Positions 33,711-46,054 of a stretch of 64,000 nucleotides of DNA are shown in pieces. Position 1 is the stretch's first letter. The number at the start of each line of letters is the position of its first letter. A model generated the notes under the pieces. That model worked only from the letters and a program-made list of their open reading frames with translations. It searched no databases and had not been told where the DNA came from. The DNA is taken from assembly GCA_001557505.1 (NCBI GenBank), contig LSAX01000005.1:1116001-1180000 (forward strand). Reading direction: 5' to 3'. Made by a program: the position numbers and the translations under genes. Source of the DNA: Reticulascus tulasneorum (taxonomy: Eukaryota; Ascomycota; Sordariomycetes; Glomerellales; Reticulascaceae).

Positions 33711-36700
33711 ATGGCCACGGACGGGACGGACTGGAGTCGCGAAACGGAAACCGCGGTACTTGAAGAAATCGCAACAGGCGCGGACGACAGCCCCGAATCC
33801 GGCCCAAAGCAAACCAGACCAGTTCTCACCGGACAGGAGTCCTCCGAAACGCGTCCTTCAGGCTCCACTGGGGTCAACGACGGCGAGGATTGCACCCGGT
33901 ATAGCTTCTCGCATTGGAATCCTGAGCCTGGCTTCGCGCACATCGATGGGGACATCGGCGGTCTGGGCTACAATGAGACTAAAGTCGATATTGTCTGCGT
34001 TCCCTGCCCCGGAGCGGATCCCGTAGACACATGGGCTCGGGACCCATTGCCCGATGACTACTTTGGACAGCTAGATGAGCAGGATCTGACCAGGCAGCCG
34101 ACCGTCAAGGAGCTGGCGGGGGGCAGCATCTTGTCACCCGCTATCAACCGCCATCTTCCAAAGGCTGCCCATATTTGGGTCAGACAGGGCATTCGGAAGG
34201 AGATCAACACTGCAAGGGTTCTCTTGTATCGACACTGCGAACTGACCGACGGTTTGAACCTAGACACGTTGGCCGAGGATCTATTGGCGCAGGTATGGCA
34301 GCAACGAGAAGGAAATGTAAGTTTCATGAGTGTTAATCTGGTCAGGTTGTGTATGAGCACTAACAGGATAGCAACGCTCACGTCCCTTGTTCTTCATTGC
34401 TCATAGTATTGGCGGTTTGGTGGTCAAACTTGCTCTCCTGAAAGCCAGCATTAGTGATCATTACCGTCCCTTTCTCTACAACTGCCATGGCGTCACCTTC
34501 TTCTGTATGAGTCTTTCCATCCAGCCTTTGTTTGTCATGCAGAGCGTAGCTAACTGGCGTAGCAACACCACATCGGGGGTCCAGCTATATGTCTATGCAT
34601 AACCTGGAAGACAGCATTCAAAATCTGCTTGGTCTGCAGAGGGCCCTGCCCAGATCTATCTCTAACATCCTAAGATTAGGCAACCAGTCGCTGCTCAAGC
34701 TACAAGAGGATTTTACTGGCATTACGAGCGAACTTCGCATTTGGACCTTCTATGAGACCGTTGACTCCCAACTCTCTGGGACCGGTTCCACTGGTCCCGG
34801 CATGAAGAAAGAGGTCCAATTTGGAGCACCACTGGCATCGATCAAATCCACTATCCTTGGTGTGAGGCAGGAGCAGGCATACTCGCTGGAGAGCGATCAC
34901 GCCCACTGTGCGTCGTTTGGCAAAGTGAACGAACAGACGATGGACAATTATCTCGGCGACCTTGCAGCCGCGGTGCACAAAGCAGCAGATATCAGTGCTA
35001 TGTACGTCCATACGCCACTCAACCTGAAGAAGCATGTTAAAGTGGAAATGATTGCTTTTTATGAGGACCCTGTTCAAGAGATGGAAACTGCTATTCGACT
35101 CTACTTTACAAAGCTCCACCTCGAAGAATTCCTTGCCAAAGGTCCGGAACGTTGTTTGGAGGAGCGCTTGAAGAAGACACCATTTCAACCGTTCGCCCAA
35201 CCGGTCGTACCGTCAAACAATGAAGCTGGAGGGGAAGGCTCGAGAGGTACTCAAGGCCTCGGACTGTGGACCAACGTTCAAGAGCTTAGCCAGAAAATTT
35301 GGAGGGGTAGGTCGCGCTCCGGAAGTCAGCCACCAAGTCCGGAGACTGAAGAGCAGATATCCCCGGGCATTGTTGTTACGCGGCCTTCTGTTGCCACAGG
35401 GTCAACATCCATGCCAGCTACGGCCATGAGACGGATGCAGAGCTTGACGGTCCCCCCGTTATCGACTCCAGGCTTCCATCGTCGGCTAAGCAGTCGTGCC
35501 AGCAACACCGACACGGCCAGCACCGCCTCGGATCCTACGGGGACAGAGTCGAAAGAAGTTTCGCCTACTGATGTAGATCCTGCTACGCCGCATGCAAAGA
35601 TCGACAGAGGAATTGATAAAACGAACTCGGAGCCCACGGTTCAGCGGCGTGCGGAGAGATTATCTAAAGCATCCATGCTGGAAGATTTGTCCGCTGGGTT
35701 CTCTAGGCCGGATCCCGCAAAGAGGAGGTTCATGTGGATCCACGTTCCTTTCAACAATCCACCTTGGGTGAAGGTAAACTTCTGCAGTGCGATTGGGCTC
35801 TCGTAATTGACCAGTGTTGACGTTGATAGGACATATTTGAAGTGCTGGCCTCTACACATGGCCAAAGCTTCGCGAAGCTCTTCAACAACGATAACTGGGT
35901 GTCAAAACACATCCAAGGCAGACACTCTCAGACGCAGGCATCGTTTGTTAAGTCGGCTTGCAGCTTCATCCCCCCTGTCTCTGGTAAGTATATAACGTTA
36001 GGTTCACAATATCGGCCCACTAACCATGTCATCTAGCACCATCGCCACGCCACTCCCCGAGTACAGCTCGTACGAGTAGCCCTAGCCCCTCACCAGCGTA
36101 CCTCTATCTCTACCTCCCGTACCTTCATTTCGACACTTATGTCAACTTGATCAACCGGAGGAACATCCTGAAAAGGCGTATGATGCATGGACGGGCCCGG
36201 CCAGTCCCACAAGACATTGCTGAGCTTGACTCAATGGAGATGAAGGTCATCTGGGAGTACATAGGTTTCGACCCGCCTTTGAACTACCGACGGACTTTAG
36301 ATCAGTTTTCTTACCCCTCGTTACGCGATACATATGCGCGTGATGACGACCAAATGCTGTATAAGCTGACAAAAGAACGAGCTTCTAAACCGAGTACAAA
36401 AGAAGGTAGGAGGCCACTGAAGCGGGGAACAATGAATTCTATTTGGTCTCCAAGCGACAGAATCTCACCTACGCATACTGGTCTGTTGTACAACGATGAA
36501 ACTGATGAGAGTGATGTCGAGGATGACGAGGATCTGGAGGAGCACGTTAAGGACGGGAAGGTTCTGATGGTTGATCAGCTCTGGCTGTGGTCTCTTGATA
36601 CGAGTGAGTTACTTGACCTAAAGCTAAGTATGTCTAACAATGGCCAGCAACGCTTTCAACCTTTTTCGCGAAAAGAGAATCTCGTCCGCAAGAGGGGCCG

Positions 36701-37999
36701 CTCTTTCAGCAGGCCGATCTCCGAAACAGCGTCTACAATGAGCTGAATGGCGATCTAACAGGGCGATGCGAGAACGCTCTCGACCTTGCTGGCTTTATTG
36801 TTCTTCACGCAGTCACCGTTCTCCTTGATCGATCATCCCACCCCGACCTAGAGATTTTCAGGATATTCGAAGAAGCTATCAGCATGCTTGTAAGATCCCA
36901 AATCTCACCAGATCCTCCGTTCCTTCATTGCGTTACTGACCTCCAGCTCAAAGACTGAACGCATGACGTCTTCTCTGAAACGTTTCCGAATGCAACCTTT
37001 CAAAGAAGTCAATTTCTTCGAATCAGAGGATGAAAGTGCAGATGAAAACCGCTCTGAGTCGATTAAGAAGCGACACAAGCGAGAACTCAAGCAAGCGGAG
37101 CGAGAGAACCGCGAAAACACATCCGCGCTGCTAGAGCTGCGAGACCTTGAAGATGAATTGAACTCACTCGGACGTTTGTTCGAGACTCAGGACGCTGCAA
37201 TCCGCCAAATGAAAAGCTATTTTGATAGTGATGATCTAAAGGACGTGGCGAGGAACGGGAGGACGTTTCTCGATGAGGCGTTAGCGCGGCTCGACGAATA
37301 CAAGAGCCAGACTGCAGAGATGATCAAACGGGTCGACACGACCAGGAACGATGTAAGCCGGATTGGAATCACCTGATAAGTACTTCTTGTTGAATGCTTT
37401 CTAACGTGGCCATCCAGTACGAGAAACTACTTGAAATGGTTCAACGTCAAGCTCAAGTCGACGAAGTCCGCTGGTCCCGCCTCCAAACCGAGCTCGCCTC
37501 CAGCCAGAATCTCTCCGTCATGATCTTCACCACCTTTACCGTCATATTCCTCCCGTTGAGCTTCTTCACCGGCCTCTTCGGCATGAACACGCGAGAGTGG
37601 GGCGGCGAGGAATTCCTCCACATCGGCACCATCGGTGCAATTGCCCTGCCCGTATCCGCCTTTCTCATCGGCATGGCCCTCCTCGCGGCATTTAGCACTC
37701 GCGTGCAATACGGGTTTAAGAGCGCGTTCAAGCTCTCGAAGGCTGTTGTCGAGTGGACAAAGCGCTCTACGAGACAGATGTTGCCTAGGAAGGCACGGAG
37801 GAAGAAGATGCAGAGGAGGGTGGCGAGGGAGGAGAAAAATGTACTGAGATCAAGGAAGAGGGATAGGGGATACGACTTTTGGGAGACTGTTAAGAAACAG
37901 CGAGCTTCGGAGTATAGGATCCCAGATCTAAACCGGAAGAGGCCAGAAAGGGTGACAACGAGGATCGGGGAGAAAGCTTTGTGGGATCTGCCGGCATGA
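33711..37999 (+). CDS. esterase-like (DUF676) plus CorA-type membrane domain protein
   Basis: Eight exons (33711-34316, 34372-34504, 34563-35773, 35830-35983, 36037-36603, 36648-36889, 36954-37352, 37418-37999) give 1297 residues. The N-terminal third is an alpha/beta-hydrolase-like domain: VDIVCVPCPGADPVDTWARD, then FFIAHSIGGLVVKLAL with Ser214 in the nucleophile-elbow position, then STPHRGSSYMS across an exon border. The middle is long and Ser/Pro-rich (~400-560), followed by a conserved region around DIFEVLASTHGQSFAKLF and an acidic stretch (DETDESDVEDDEDLEE). The C-terminus is CorA-like: a long charged helix, then two membrane segments flanking LFGMN (Gly-Met-Asn at ~1159-1161), the signature of CorA Mg2+ channels, and a very basic tail. 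Similar fused proteins are common in filamentous fungi, but their transport activity and the role of the hydrolase part are unproven. Intron 5 is only 44 bp. Confidence 0.88.
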
Positions 38000-38805
38000 A
38001 TGTTAACCTGACCAGTGTCTTGATCTCGTTGGTAACTGTCTGAAACTCAGACCAGAATATTCAAGCTTGGACCTAGTATGGTCTCTAAAACCACCAGTGA
38101 TGAAAGCGTTCTGGCTATCATTGGTTATGAAAGTCAACTGCATCCCCTGCGAGGCCGGAACATGTAGCCCAAACCAGATAGTCGAAAGAACCTGACTCTT
38201 TCTCAATTAGAGACCGTCTTTGTCCAGAGATCTGCTCTGTTTCTTAGACTTTCGTAGACGGCAATAATGCGGCTTGGGCTAAATATATAATACATGAGGC
38301 TTTCCGTGCTCTAAACCAGAGCGTAAAGGCTAGTGCCCTAGAGAATTTCATCCAGATAAGATGACCGTTGTCTCAATCAACGAGAGTTGTGCTGGAATGA
38401 CCATGAAAACCTCAGAAATGCCACAGGTGAAGGCTATCGAAGCGGGAATAGTGAAGTCATCTGCCTTTTGGAGAGAAAGAATTGGAGTGCAACGGCGGCA
38501 GACAATCAATGCCGAGCTTACACGCTTATTTAACCAATTGTCACAACTCCGTTTGACCTTGATCTGGTCCATAAGAACTCGGCAATTTCTAAACTGAATT
38601 ATATCACACTGCAGCCTTGGTTTGATTGTCAGTAGATATCGCTAGATCTATGACACATAAAGCTGTCCACCGGCAGTTGCAGTCATTCTTTCACTCGTTC
38701 CGTATCCAACGGTTGGAAGATCTATCCTTATACTTTCATCAACGATGATGTTGTATCAAACTTTCTGCCGTCGAGCAACGACGTGAAAATACCAAGACCG
38801 GCTTT
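38000..38805. other. intergenic region, nothing recognised
   Basis: About 0.8 kb between two convergent genes. Short open frames (for example plus 38361-38597) carry no recognisable motif. Confidence 0.4.
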
Positions 38806-39210
38806 CTAACAGCTGAACCGGTAGCTCTGGTAATACCAGTTGGTCCAACTATAACATTGATTTAGGGCCACTTGGATTGGCCCTGTAGAACAGTTTTCTC
38901 CAGTATAGATATAAACTGGAAACCGATTGACAACACATTAGCCGAGTTCAAAGAACGCAATGGAATAGCAAAACTTACGGGTGCAGCCGGGTGTGATATC
39001 CGTAACCTTTATACCAACAGCTGGTTCCCCAACAAGAGAGGCGCACTTTTGAGTTTTGACAGTGTGGATATAAGGGGGATTGCCGGAGCAGGTGGGGTTT
39101 GCATAAACCTTGAAAATAACGTAGGGTTCCTCTCGTGGACTGACTACAGCAGGTGAGGCGCTGGTGATTGCGCAAAGGGAAAGAATCAGGCCAACTGTTG
39201 CGGTCTTCAT
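38806..39210 (-). CDS. small secreted protein with six cysteines
   Basis: Two exons on the minus strand (39210-38979 and 38915-38806) with a 63-bp intron (GTAAGT...CCAG) give 113 residues. MKTATVGLILSLCAITSAS is a clear signal peptide. The mature part has six cysteines (in NPTCSG, TQKCAS, TPGCT, GENCST, LNQCYS and the final RFSC), enough for three disulfides, and is rich in Tyr and Trp near the end (SWTNWYYQSYRFSC). Without removing the intron the frame ends early and loses the last three cysteines. Size, signal peptide and cysteine content match secreted antimicrobial or effector-like fungal proteins, but I do not recognise the family. Confidence 0.75.
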
Positions 39211-40259
39211 TTTTAACGATAATAGCTTCGACACGGTATTTGTGATTGGGAGAAAATATGTTTCTGGAAGGATACAAATGTCGAGGAAATTGTTCTGTGA
39301 ATCCAAGATCGTGGGACTTGGAGGAGATATATATACTCCTGCATCCCTCTGGGACTGTTTATCAAAAGGGCTAGTCCTACATGACTGTTTGTGACCCGAC
39401 GAGCGGGTATTTGTTATAGTCAACCCATGCCTTCACAGAGGCGTAGTTACGGCGCTGTTTGCTTTCCGACATTTTTCTACCTTACCTTCTAGGGATGTGC
39501 GGGTTGTAGCGGTGGCATCCTGAGTACGGCATGGACTTGCTGTGTGCCGGAACAAAGTCAACTACTGCCGTAACTGCATTACTGCCCCATTACAACAACT
39601 AGATCTGGACACCTAGAAGAATGCGCATTTTAATCAGGATGGTTTTCCTTTCATGACATCCAAGAGCCTTAATGTTTTGAGGTTCATCACAGTCGGCCGC
39701 CGCCCCTGACCCGTACTCTGGTTCAGTCTAATTAGTCTCCACCGTCTGCGAGGCGAAATGCCACTCTGCACGAGCGGCATGGAGTCCGACTACAGGCATT
39801 AGTTCACCCCGCAACAAGGGATGGGAAGAGCCCAAGACTGCATCTTTGAAGGACTTGGATGCAACTGGGATACAGGCCACACAGCTCTCTAGAGACGTGA
39901 ATGACTTGGGCGATCCGTGCTAACCCGTGCCCGTGACAATCTGCTTCTAGGCCCTCTGTATGGATGCTGGCCGCAGCTGGACGGCCCAATAATGCGACGA
40001 CGCTTGAGTCCTGATGATGATAAGCGCTCTAGTGCGCCTGGAAGAGGTAGTTGCACACCTATTTGCTTATGCGCCTTCATGATCCTCTGACGAAGAAAGT
40101 AATACAGGATCCTCAATGTATCCTTTAGTGGGCGGGAGACGAAACGTACTCAAAGTCCAGCATGACTAGGCTTGAACAATGTACGATGCAAATCAACCCA
40201 ATTGGGAGAAGTGTAATAAAAGTCTCCCGGAAGTACAGATTCGCGCGATGTCGGTAAAA
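39211..40259. other. intergenic region, nothing recognised
   Basis: About 1 kb: upstream region of the small secreted protein and downstream region of the phytase. No convincing coding frame. Confidence 0.4.
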
Positions 40260-41711
40260 TCAGCATTGGGACCAGATACCACCGGATTTGGCAAACCTTT
40301 GGCTCTCCACAAACTTGGACAAAGTACATCTTCCCAGTACATCTCCCCCACAGAACTCCAAAGGCTGCACAGCATCGTTCACAAGAATTCTAACCATCTC
40401 CTCTGCCTGTCCTGTACAAATCATCTTCTCCACGTACATGCGTGACGAGAACGGTACTGTCCTAAAGGTACTATATCCAGAAACTTGGTTGGTGTTGCGG
40501 TTCGTGGCGTTAAGGCCGCCTTTAGAAACCGCTGTGTTGAAGAGACCAAGCGCAGAAAAGATTGACATCATCTGTGTGTCATGCGAAAAGTCAGCATAGA
40601 GCGGTCGGCCGAGAGGAAACGTCGCGTCCGAAGAGTCCAAGGTCAAGTTGGTCGAGGTTTGATCCAAGACGGGTGTCGTGCTCAAGCGAGCAACAAGCTC
40701 GTTGACCCAGCCAGCTCCTTGCGTGGAGCCAAACGGATTTCCTGGGCCATCGCCAAAGAACTTATCCAGGTCTTGTCGGAACTGGTACGATACCCACTCA
40801 TCATATGTGAAAAGACGGCAAAACGGGGAGATGGCACCGTCTGGGGTGGCGACCGTCTCAAATGGGCAAAGGTCCATCATTGCTACTGTATCGTTGACAT
40901 TCAAGTCGGCGCCCAAGACAGTATTAAGGCGGGTCTTTATCGGGGCTGCGAAAATCTCGGTCCAGATCTGATCCTGCTCGTCAACAAGGGTGTTGAACGG
41001 GGCAGTGTTTTCGAACGCATTGCAGGTTTCGACATGCAAGGTGTTGTTAAACGTATCCTCTTCTGGAATGACAAGAAAATCGACTGGAATTTGGTTGGCC
41101 ATCATTCCCCCTCTAGCGGCTGCTTCGTTATAACCTTGTGTAAAGTTCTGAGCAGACTGGATAACTCTGGGGCTTCCGGCAGCTCTGACAAAAGGAGCAG
41201 AGACAGCACCAACAGCTCCATACCGCGCAAAGAACTTTGCACCAGAGTTGACCAGCTCTTGTTGACCAAATTGAGTAAGGTTATCTTTTCCTAAGGTATA
41301 AGTAAAGGTTCGAAGAAACTCATACTCCGGCGGCAGTGGCGCGTTGTTGCTACGCAATGCGGTTTGGACCTTTGTGAGTGCGGTCTGGATGCGCTCCGTA
41401 TTTCCCGAGGTGGGAAAGCGCGCTCCATGACGGGAAATAACTTGTGCGAAGTTAACAGTGCAACCTTCAGGTGTTTGGTCAGAGCCATCCACAGCAAGTG
41501 AAGCAAAGGGCGATAATGCCCCAAGGTTTTGCGTTATCTGCGGCTCATTTAGGTAGCCGGAGATGGGATCATCATTGGATATAGCATTAATCGGCCTCAC
41601 GACACTGTTCTGACATCAGAAACAAAGGATGTAGAAATATGCAGGGTAGAACACTCACAAGGCAATGAGCCGCAAGATGAACAGGATCGGAGAGGGATTA
41701 GAATACACCAT
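40260..41711 (-). CDS. secreted phytase / histidine acid phosphatase, PhyA-like
   Basis: Two exons (41711-41659 and 41604-40260) joined over a 54-bp intron give 465 residues. The first exon and first codons of the second encode the signal peptide MVYSNPSPILFILRLIAFVV. The acceptor was chosen as the second of two nearby AGs because it alone keeps the frame. Catalytic motif FAQVISRHGARFPT carries the His that becomes phosphorylated; DFSHDTQMMSIFSALGLFN carries the proton-donor Asp. The C-terminus LEFCGGDVLGRCTLSKF with FAKSGGIWSQC matches the end of Aspergillus PhyA in layout. Several cysteines and NxT/S sites fit a secreted glycoprotein. It frees phosphate from phytate or other phosphomonoesters outside the cell. 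Confidence 0.92.
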
Positions 41712-43108
41712 TTTGCTGTTTGACCTCATAAACGAATGTTTGTTTCGCGTAGCATCGTTCTCTAACAAGCTGCTATCGTTGCGGCAATGTGCAGATCTTA
41801 TGTAGCAACCAAATGCGGGCCGCCACTCTCGATGAGCGATGTCTATGTCTACCCTTTACAAGCGTTTAGTGGATGCAGGACGTCTAAAATGGTCATCGCG
41901 AACTCGGCAACCGCTACAAGTGGGTGGCGCCGTGCTTTCCGTCTCAAAGAAGGCGATGGGATGAGTGCTATGCATTGGTCTGCCAAACTCGCTAGTGAAG
42001 GGAGAAACAGGGTTGATCCACACGCTCGTTTCGATAATCCCAACTAGCAGGGTTTCGCCATCGTTCAAGCTTTAGTTAAGCTTCTCGGCTTCTAGATGAA
42101 CTTTCTTCCAAGACTTACAAGAAATGATTGCGCACAACCGCGGAAAATGCCTGCCGCGGGACAAGCAGCACATTCATCGTCTAAAGTCAAGATCCTCCAA
42201 CATAAGTATGTCATCCATCGCCTTATAATATATCTCGGGTTTTAAGCATGGCACGGTATATAGGTCTTGAATGAGAATGTCGACACACTAGCCAGACGGC
42301 ATACCCATGCATAGCACTTAGCTCAAGGGATCTGCAACCGGCGCTGTGCGCCTCCATCTTTACGTATACTTCAGGGAATCCCTTCGGGCAGCATTCAAAC
42401 TACCCGGTGTGAGAAGTTCCGACCAAATGAAAACAGGACCGAGGTAGGTCTTGCGCCTCAAACCCCACCATCACAAAACATTCGAGCACATGCAGACGTG
42501 ACCCACATGAAAAGTAGACACTCGGCTTCAGGAGAAGCTTCAGGCCCCACAGACCCTCTAAAGGATAGCAGATAAGGAAGTCGAAACATTCTTTGTAACA
42601 ACCGAAACACAAATGGATAGATAAACTAACAGCAAGCCCCCTGGTTATTTGCATAGCGCTACTAGTGTGACATGAGGTGGGTTAAATATGCCGGTCGTTG
42701 ACCACAGAAAATCTCGTATTGTGGAGAATATATTTTGAAAATGATAGCCGTAGGATACAGTCGTATAATACCTTAGTTGAGTAATTGCAAGAATGTCAGA
42801 AGTATTATCCCTTTGTCTATCAAAAGACTACGCTTCAGTACCTAAGGTAAGGTGGTATTGATGTACTTGACCCAGATGCGGCGGCACATTCCAAGTTGCA
42901 CGTGGAAGCCATCTCCAAGGCGAGCGACATGTATAAGAAGTTGGCAGCGGCGTGTAGTAAAACATAGTGTGAATGGGACGTTGTTCGTGCATGAAAGCCA
43001 CTATCTCTATTTTGGCTGTAGTCGGATATTTATCCTGGCTATCATCAGGACGCGGCCTTAGCAAGATAGTAGTTCTGATGTAATTGGAGTGGCAAAGTAC
43101 GCATCTAG
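41712..43108. other. intergenic region, nothing recognised
   Basis: About 1.4 kb. Overlapping short frames on both strands at 41787-42068 and 42400-42654 have no motif; the first ~150 bp are the phytase promoter. Confidence 0.4.
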
Positions 43109-44343
43109 TTATCTCCAACGTTCTACCAGCCAGCCTCGTTTATCTACCTCGACGCCGTGCACCGCGGAAGCCTGACCCGGACCCAGGTGTCCTTCCCACA
43201 CCTCCCCAAACGTCTCCGGCCGTCTCTCCTCCCTATAACACTGATTATCGCACAGTCGTACCATAACCTGCGGCACCACCTTCGGGATATGCCTTTCGGC
43301 ATGTTCACCCCACCAAGGATGATCCTCGTTAGGCATAAACTGGTCCATTCGCATAGTACGCTGCTCTTTTGGCATATGAGGCGTCCATACTGATCGTGGA
43401 TCTATATCTCCAAAGTCTTAAGATCCTCTCCTAGCTGCATATATTTCCATACGGCAACCTGTAATAGCCATCTGACTTTCTGCTGCCATGAGAGTATAGC
43501 TACGTGAAATGCCGGGCTGAGGATGAAGTTAAATAGCGTTTCCACGTGAGGCTCGGTTTCTTTCAAAATAAGATCTGAGTTGAAAAGCTTGTAGAATCGG
43601 CGTAGCTGAGGTATATCTTTGTAGTTAACTATTTGCACTGGGGCATCGGCTAGTAGGCCGAAGAGGCCAGATGCTAGGGCGGCTGCCTTGTCGATATGGA
43701 GCGATATTGCTACCAGAGTCACATAGATAGGCTGGTCGTCGGCCAGCTCTATAATTGCTCGGGTATCCTGCGCCGTTGCATGCTCAAACTCGTTGCCTAC
43801 TGGCATGCTTGGGGTTATAGATACCATATAATCGGTGTCAGACGGTGGTATAAAGTCTATTATCTCTTTTAAGTTGAAGGGGTAAAGTAAATCTGCGACG
43901 AAAGACATCCGTATATCATACTCCCAGCGTGCCCTATAGATAAACATAGTTACCGGGGTATCTTCGAAGGGGGGGATATAAACATCATGTCGCATATAAA
44001 ATTCTTCGTTCCTTCTACGCGTCCAGTTAAGATGAAGCGCCTGTTCAATCTTAGGCTGGACCCATATCGATGCTAAGCTGGTACTATCTTGTCCTATCTC
44101 GTGCTTGCCCCATTTAAAGACCACCTCGCGGGCTTCACGGCAGACCGAGGCAATAAGGGGTACTCGGGCGTTCTGAAAGATGGTGCGATTAGGCCAGCGG
44201 GCTTGACGAGAGTCTTTACCGTCGAGGAGCGTATAAGGGAAGTCTTCTTCTACGATGCGGCGAGGAAGACAAAACATCCAAATGAGAAGACGAAGCTCGA
44301 CGGGAAAGTAGTTAAATTGAGGGGATGAGTTATATATTTCCAT
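43109..44343 (-). pseudogene. 2EXR-domain protein gene with a C-terminal frameshift
   Basis: From ATG 44343 an open frame of 313 residues ends at 43402. It opens with FNYFPVELRLLIWMFCLPRR, the hallmark of the fungal 2EXR domain (a conserved sequence of unknown function), and continues with IASVCREAREVVFKWG. Just before the stop the coding signal moves to another frame and runs on to 43109, including FMPNEDHPWWGEHAERHIPK, a plausible natural tail. One missing T in the run at ACTTTGG (~43411) would join the two. No splice donor lies near the break. The gene is either frameshifted at its end or affected by a sequencing error; the 313-residue form may still fold. Codons are richer in A/T than in the neighbouring genes. 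Confidence 0.65.
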
Positions 44344-45066
44344 ATTGATTTGACCTGCGATAAGGTGATATCCTAATGAGCATGAATGTTTATTTAAGAG
44401 ATGAGGGTGAAGGTGCTGAAATAAGGTAATTAATGTTGATGTCTAGGGATAGAACTAGCCCTCATGAGGGCTGTGAATCACGTGTGGATTTGTAAGTGTA
44501 ATAGTAGATATCTCTTGGTTTTGGTTTTTTTAAATACCTAGTCTTAAGATAAAAGATATCTAAGGCAGATTCCCTCTATAAGGGGACTTGATACTTGAAA
44601 TTGTTGTGTTTATATTCATGTCTATTCTTTTAGCATTTTAGTATAATCTCTCAATAAGCTATAAATCTTCTAATAAGATCTAAATTATGCGTTGTGCCGC
44701 AACAGCTTGTCAAAGGTGTCTATATTAATTTTCATGCTGTTAGTCTATGACCCACTTGAGCCCTCCCGGCAACAGATTCGTCTCCCTTAGATTGAGCCTG
44801 GGAGAGACCAAGACCCGATCTCATGTGGACTGACCACTATGAGCCTTTAAGCACCTCCGAAATATGCGGCCCCTTCCAGTCATGACAAGGTTTTGAAGTC
44901 TTCCTGCTGGTCTTTCTTTCTCATTAGATCAAATTTGTCTGTCTGAGATTCAGCACTAGTGGGCAACAAGCAAAACGTACTACGCTGCTAGACACTGTTA
45001 AGTACATGCTGCTTTAATTCCTAGAGTACTACGTTGACTACTGTTCCAACGAAGGCTTTCGAAGTC
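44344..45066. other. AT-rich intergenic stretch
   Basis: About 0.7 kb, visibly richer in A and T than the rest of the window, especially 44350-44720. No gene recognised. Could reflect old repeat-induced mutation of a lost element. Confidence 0.35.
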
Positions 45067-45228
45067 ATGCTTTTGCTGCCGTTTTCTCTCATCCAGCTTG
45101 CAATTGCGGCCAAAACCGCGTTCCTATTCCAGGCAGAGGAGGCCGGCCTCGTGGCAGCGGCAGCTAAACAGGACTATATCTACTCGAAGACCAAGCCGTG
45201 CGAGATTAGGTGCTGCGGACCGCTGTAA
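45067..45228 (+). CDS. possible small secreted peptide (53 residues)
   Basis: ATG 45067 to TAA 45226-45228. The N-terminus MLLLPFSLIQLAIAAK resembles a signal peptide, and the tail KPCEIRCCGPL has three cysteines. It lies tail to tail with the secreted-protein gene at 45288. The frame is short, so chance cannot be excluded; it could also be the first exon or remnant of a larger gene. Confidence 0.25.
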   Translation: MLLLPFSLIQLAIAAKTAFLFQAEEAGLVAAAAKQDYIYSKTKPCEIRCCGPL

Positions 45229-45287
45229 ATGGTTCTATCATCGCACCGAGGCGCATCACCCTTCCATTCAATGCACATAGGGCCGAC

Positions 45288-46054
45288 TTATGTTGGCTTC
45301 GAGCAGAAGACTCTTGCCGGCGCTCCTTGCCAGTCTTGGAAATACTTTGTAAGATTTCCTGAAATATTGATTCTTCTCTGTGTGTTGATTACAAAGAGCG
45401 CGTTGACAAATGCTAATAGTAATGTTAGTCGTCAGCTCCATAAACTAGACACTGGGGGCACATACATCCGTCGGTATTGACCCATTTGGAGGTTACCTCT
45501 CTGGTTGTAGGGTCCAAGTAGAATATTGCCGATTCGCTCTCGTGGTCTCGCTTAGCTCCCGTGGAGGGATTGGTCCCTGCCTCGTTGATCGAAGCCGCGA
45601 TTTTGGCAGGCTTGTCACCAAGCTTCGAGGCTGCAACACTGTTGAAATATGCATAGTTCTGCGCGTAAGCTGCGAAGTTCGGTTTGTCAGGTGGTGTGTC
45701 CCAGTAAAATCCGAACGTTGCTCCAAAAGTCGGGTTCTTCCCGTTGCTGTTCTTTATTACGGCTGTCAGGACTCGCGTAAATGTCAGGTGAAAGGGATGA
45801 CTCACCAAAGTAAACAACGTATTATTCTCGAACCTTGTTAGAAGCCTCTTTTGGTTCGCGGTGCTTGTAACCACATATCTCCTCTCCGTGTCCAAATCAG
45901 CAGCCAGAAAGCCACTGTATGTCGTATTCGGCGAGTCGACACGTACCTGGCCGCAGTCGAACGGTGCTGTCGCTTGCCGATGGACGATTGCTCCGGCTTG
46001 GGCGGCCGGTGCAATGAGCAGGGATACGGCAACGGACCAGAATGACAGCGGCAT
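45288..46054 (-). CDS. secreted protein of unknown function
   Basis: Three exons on the minus strand (46054-45806, 45751-45466, 45412-45288) with introns of 54 and 53 bp give 219 residues. MPLSFWSVAVSLLIAPAAQA is a signal peptide; the mature protein starts near GAIVHRQATAPFDCGQ. Conserved-looking stretches are TYSGFLAADLDTERRYVV, FGATFGFYWDTPPDKPNF and SAIFYLDPTTREVTSKWVN. The third exon adds a further ~40 residues (ISGNLTKYFQDWQGAPARVF). Reading through intron 2 would instead end with a short cysteine tail. Intron 1 is in frame if retained, so its removal rests on GTGAGT and a CTGAC branch site. I do not recognise an enzymatic motif. Confidence 0.65.
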
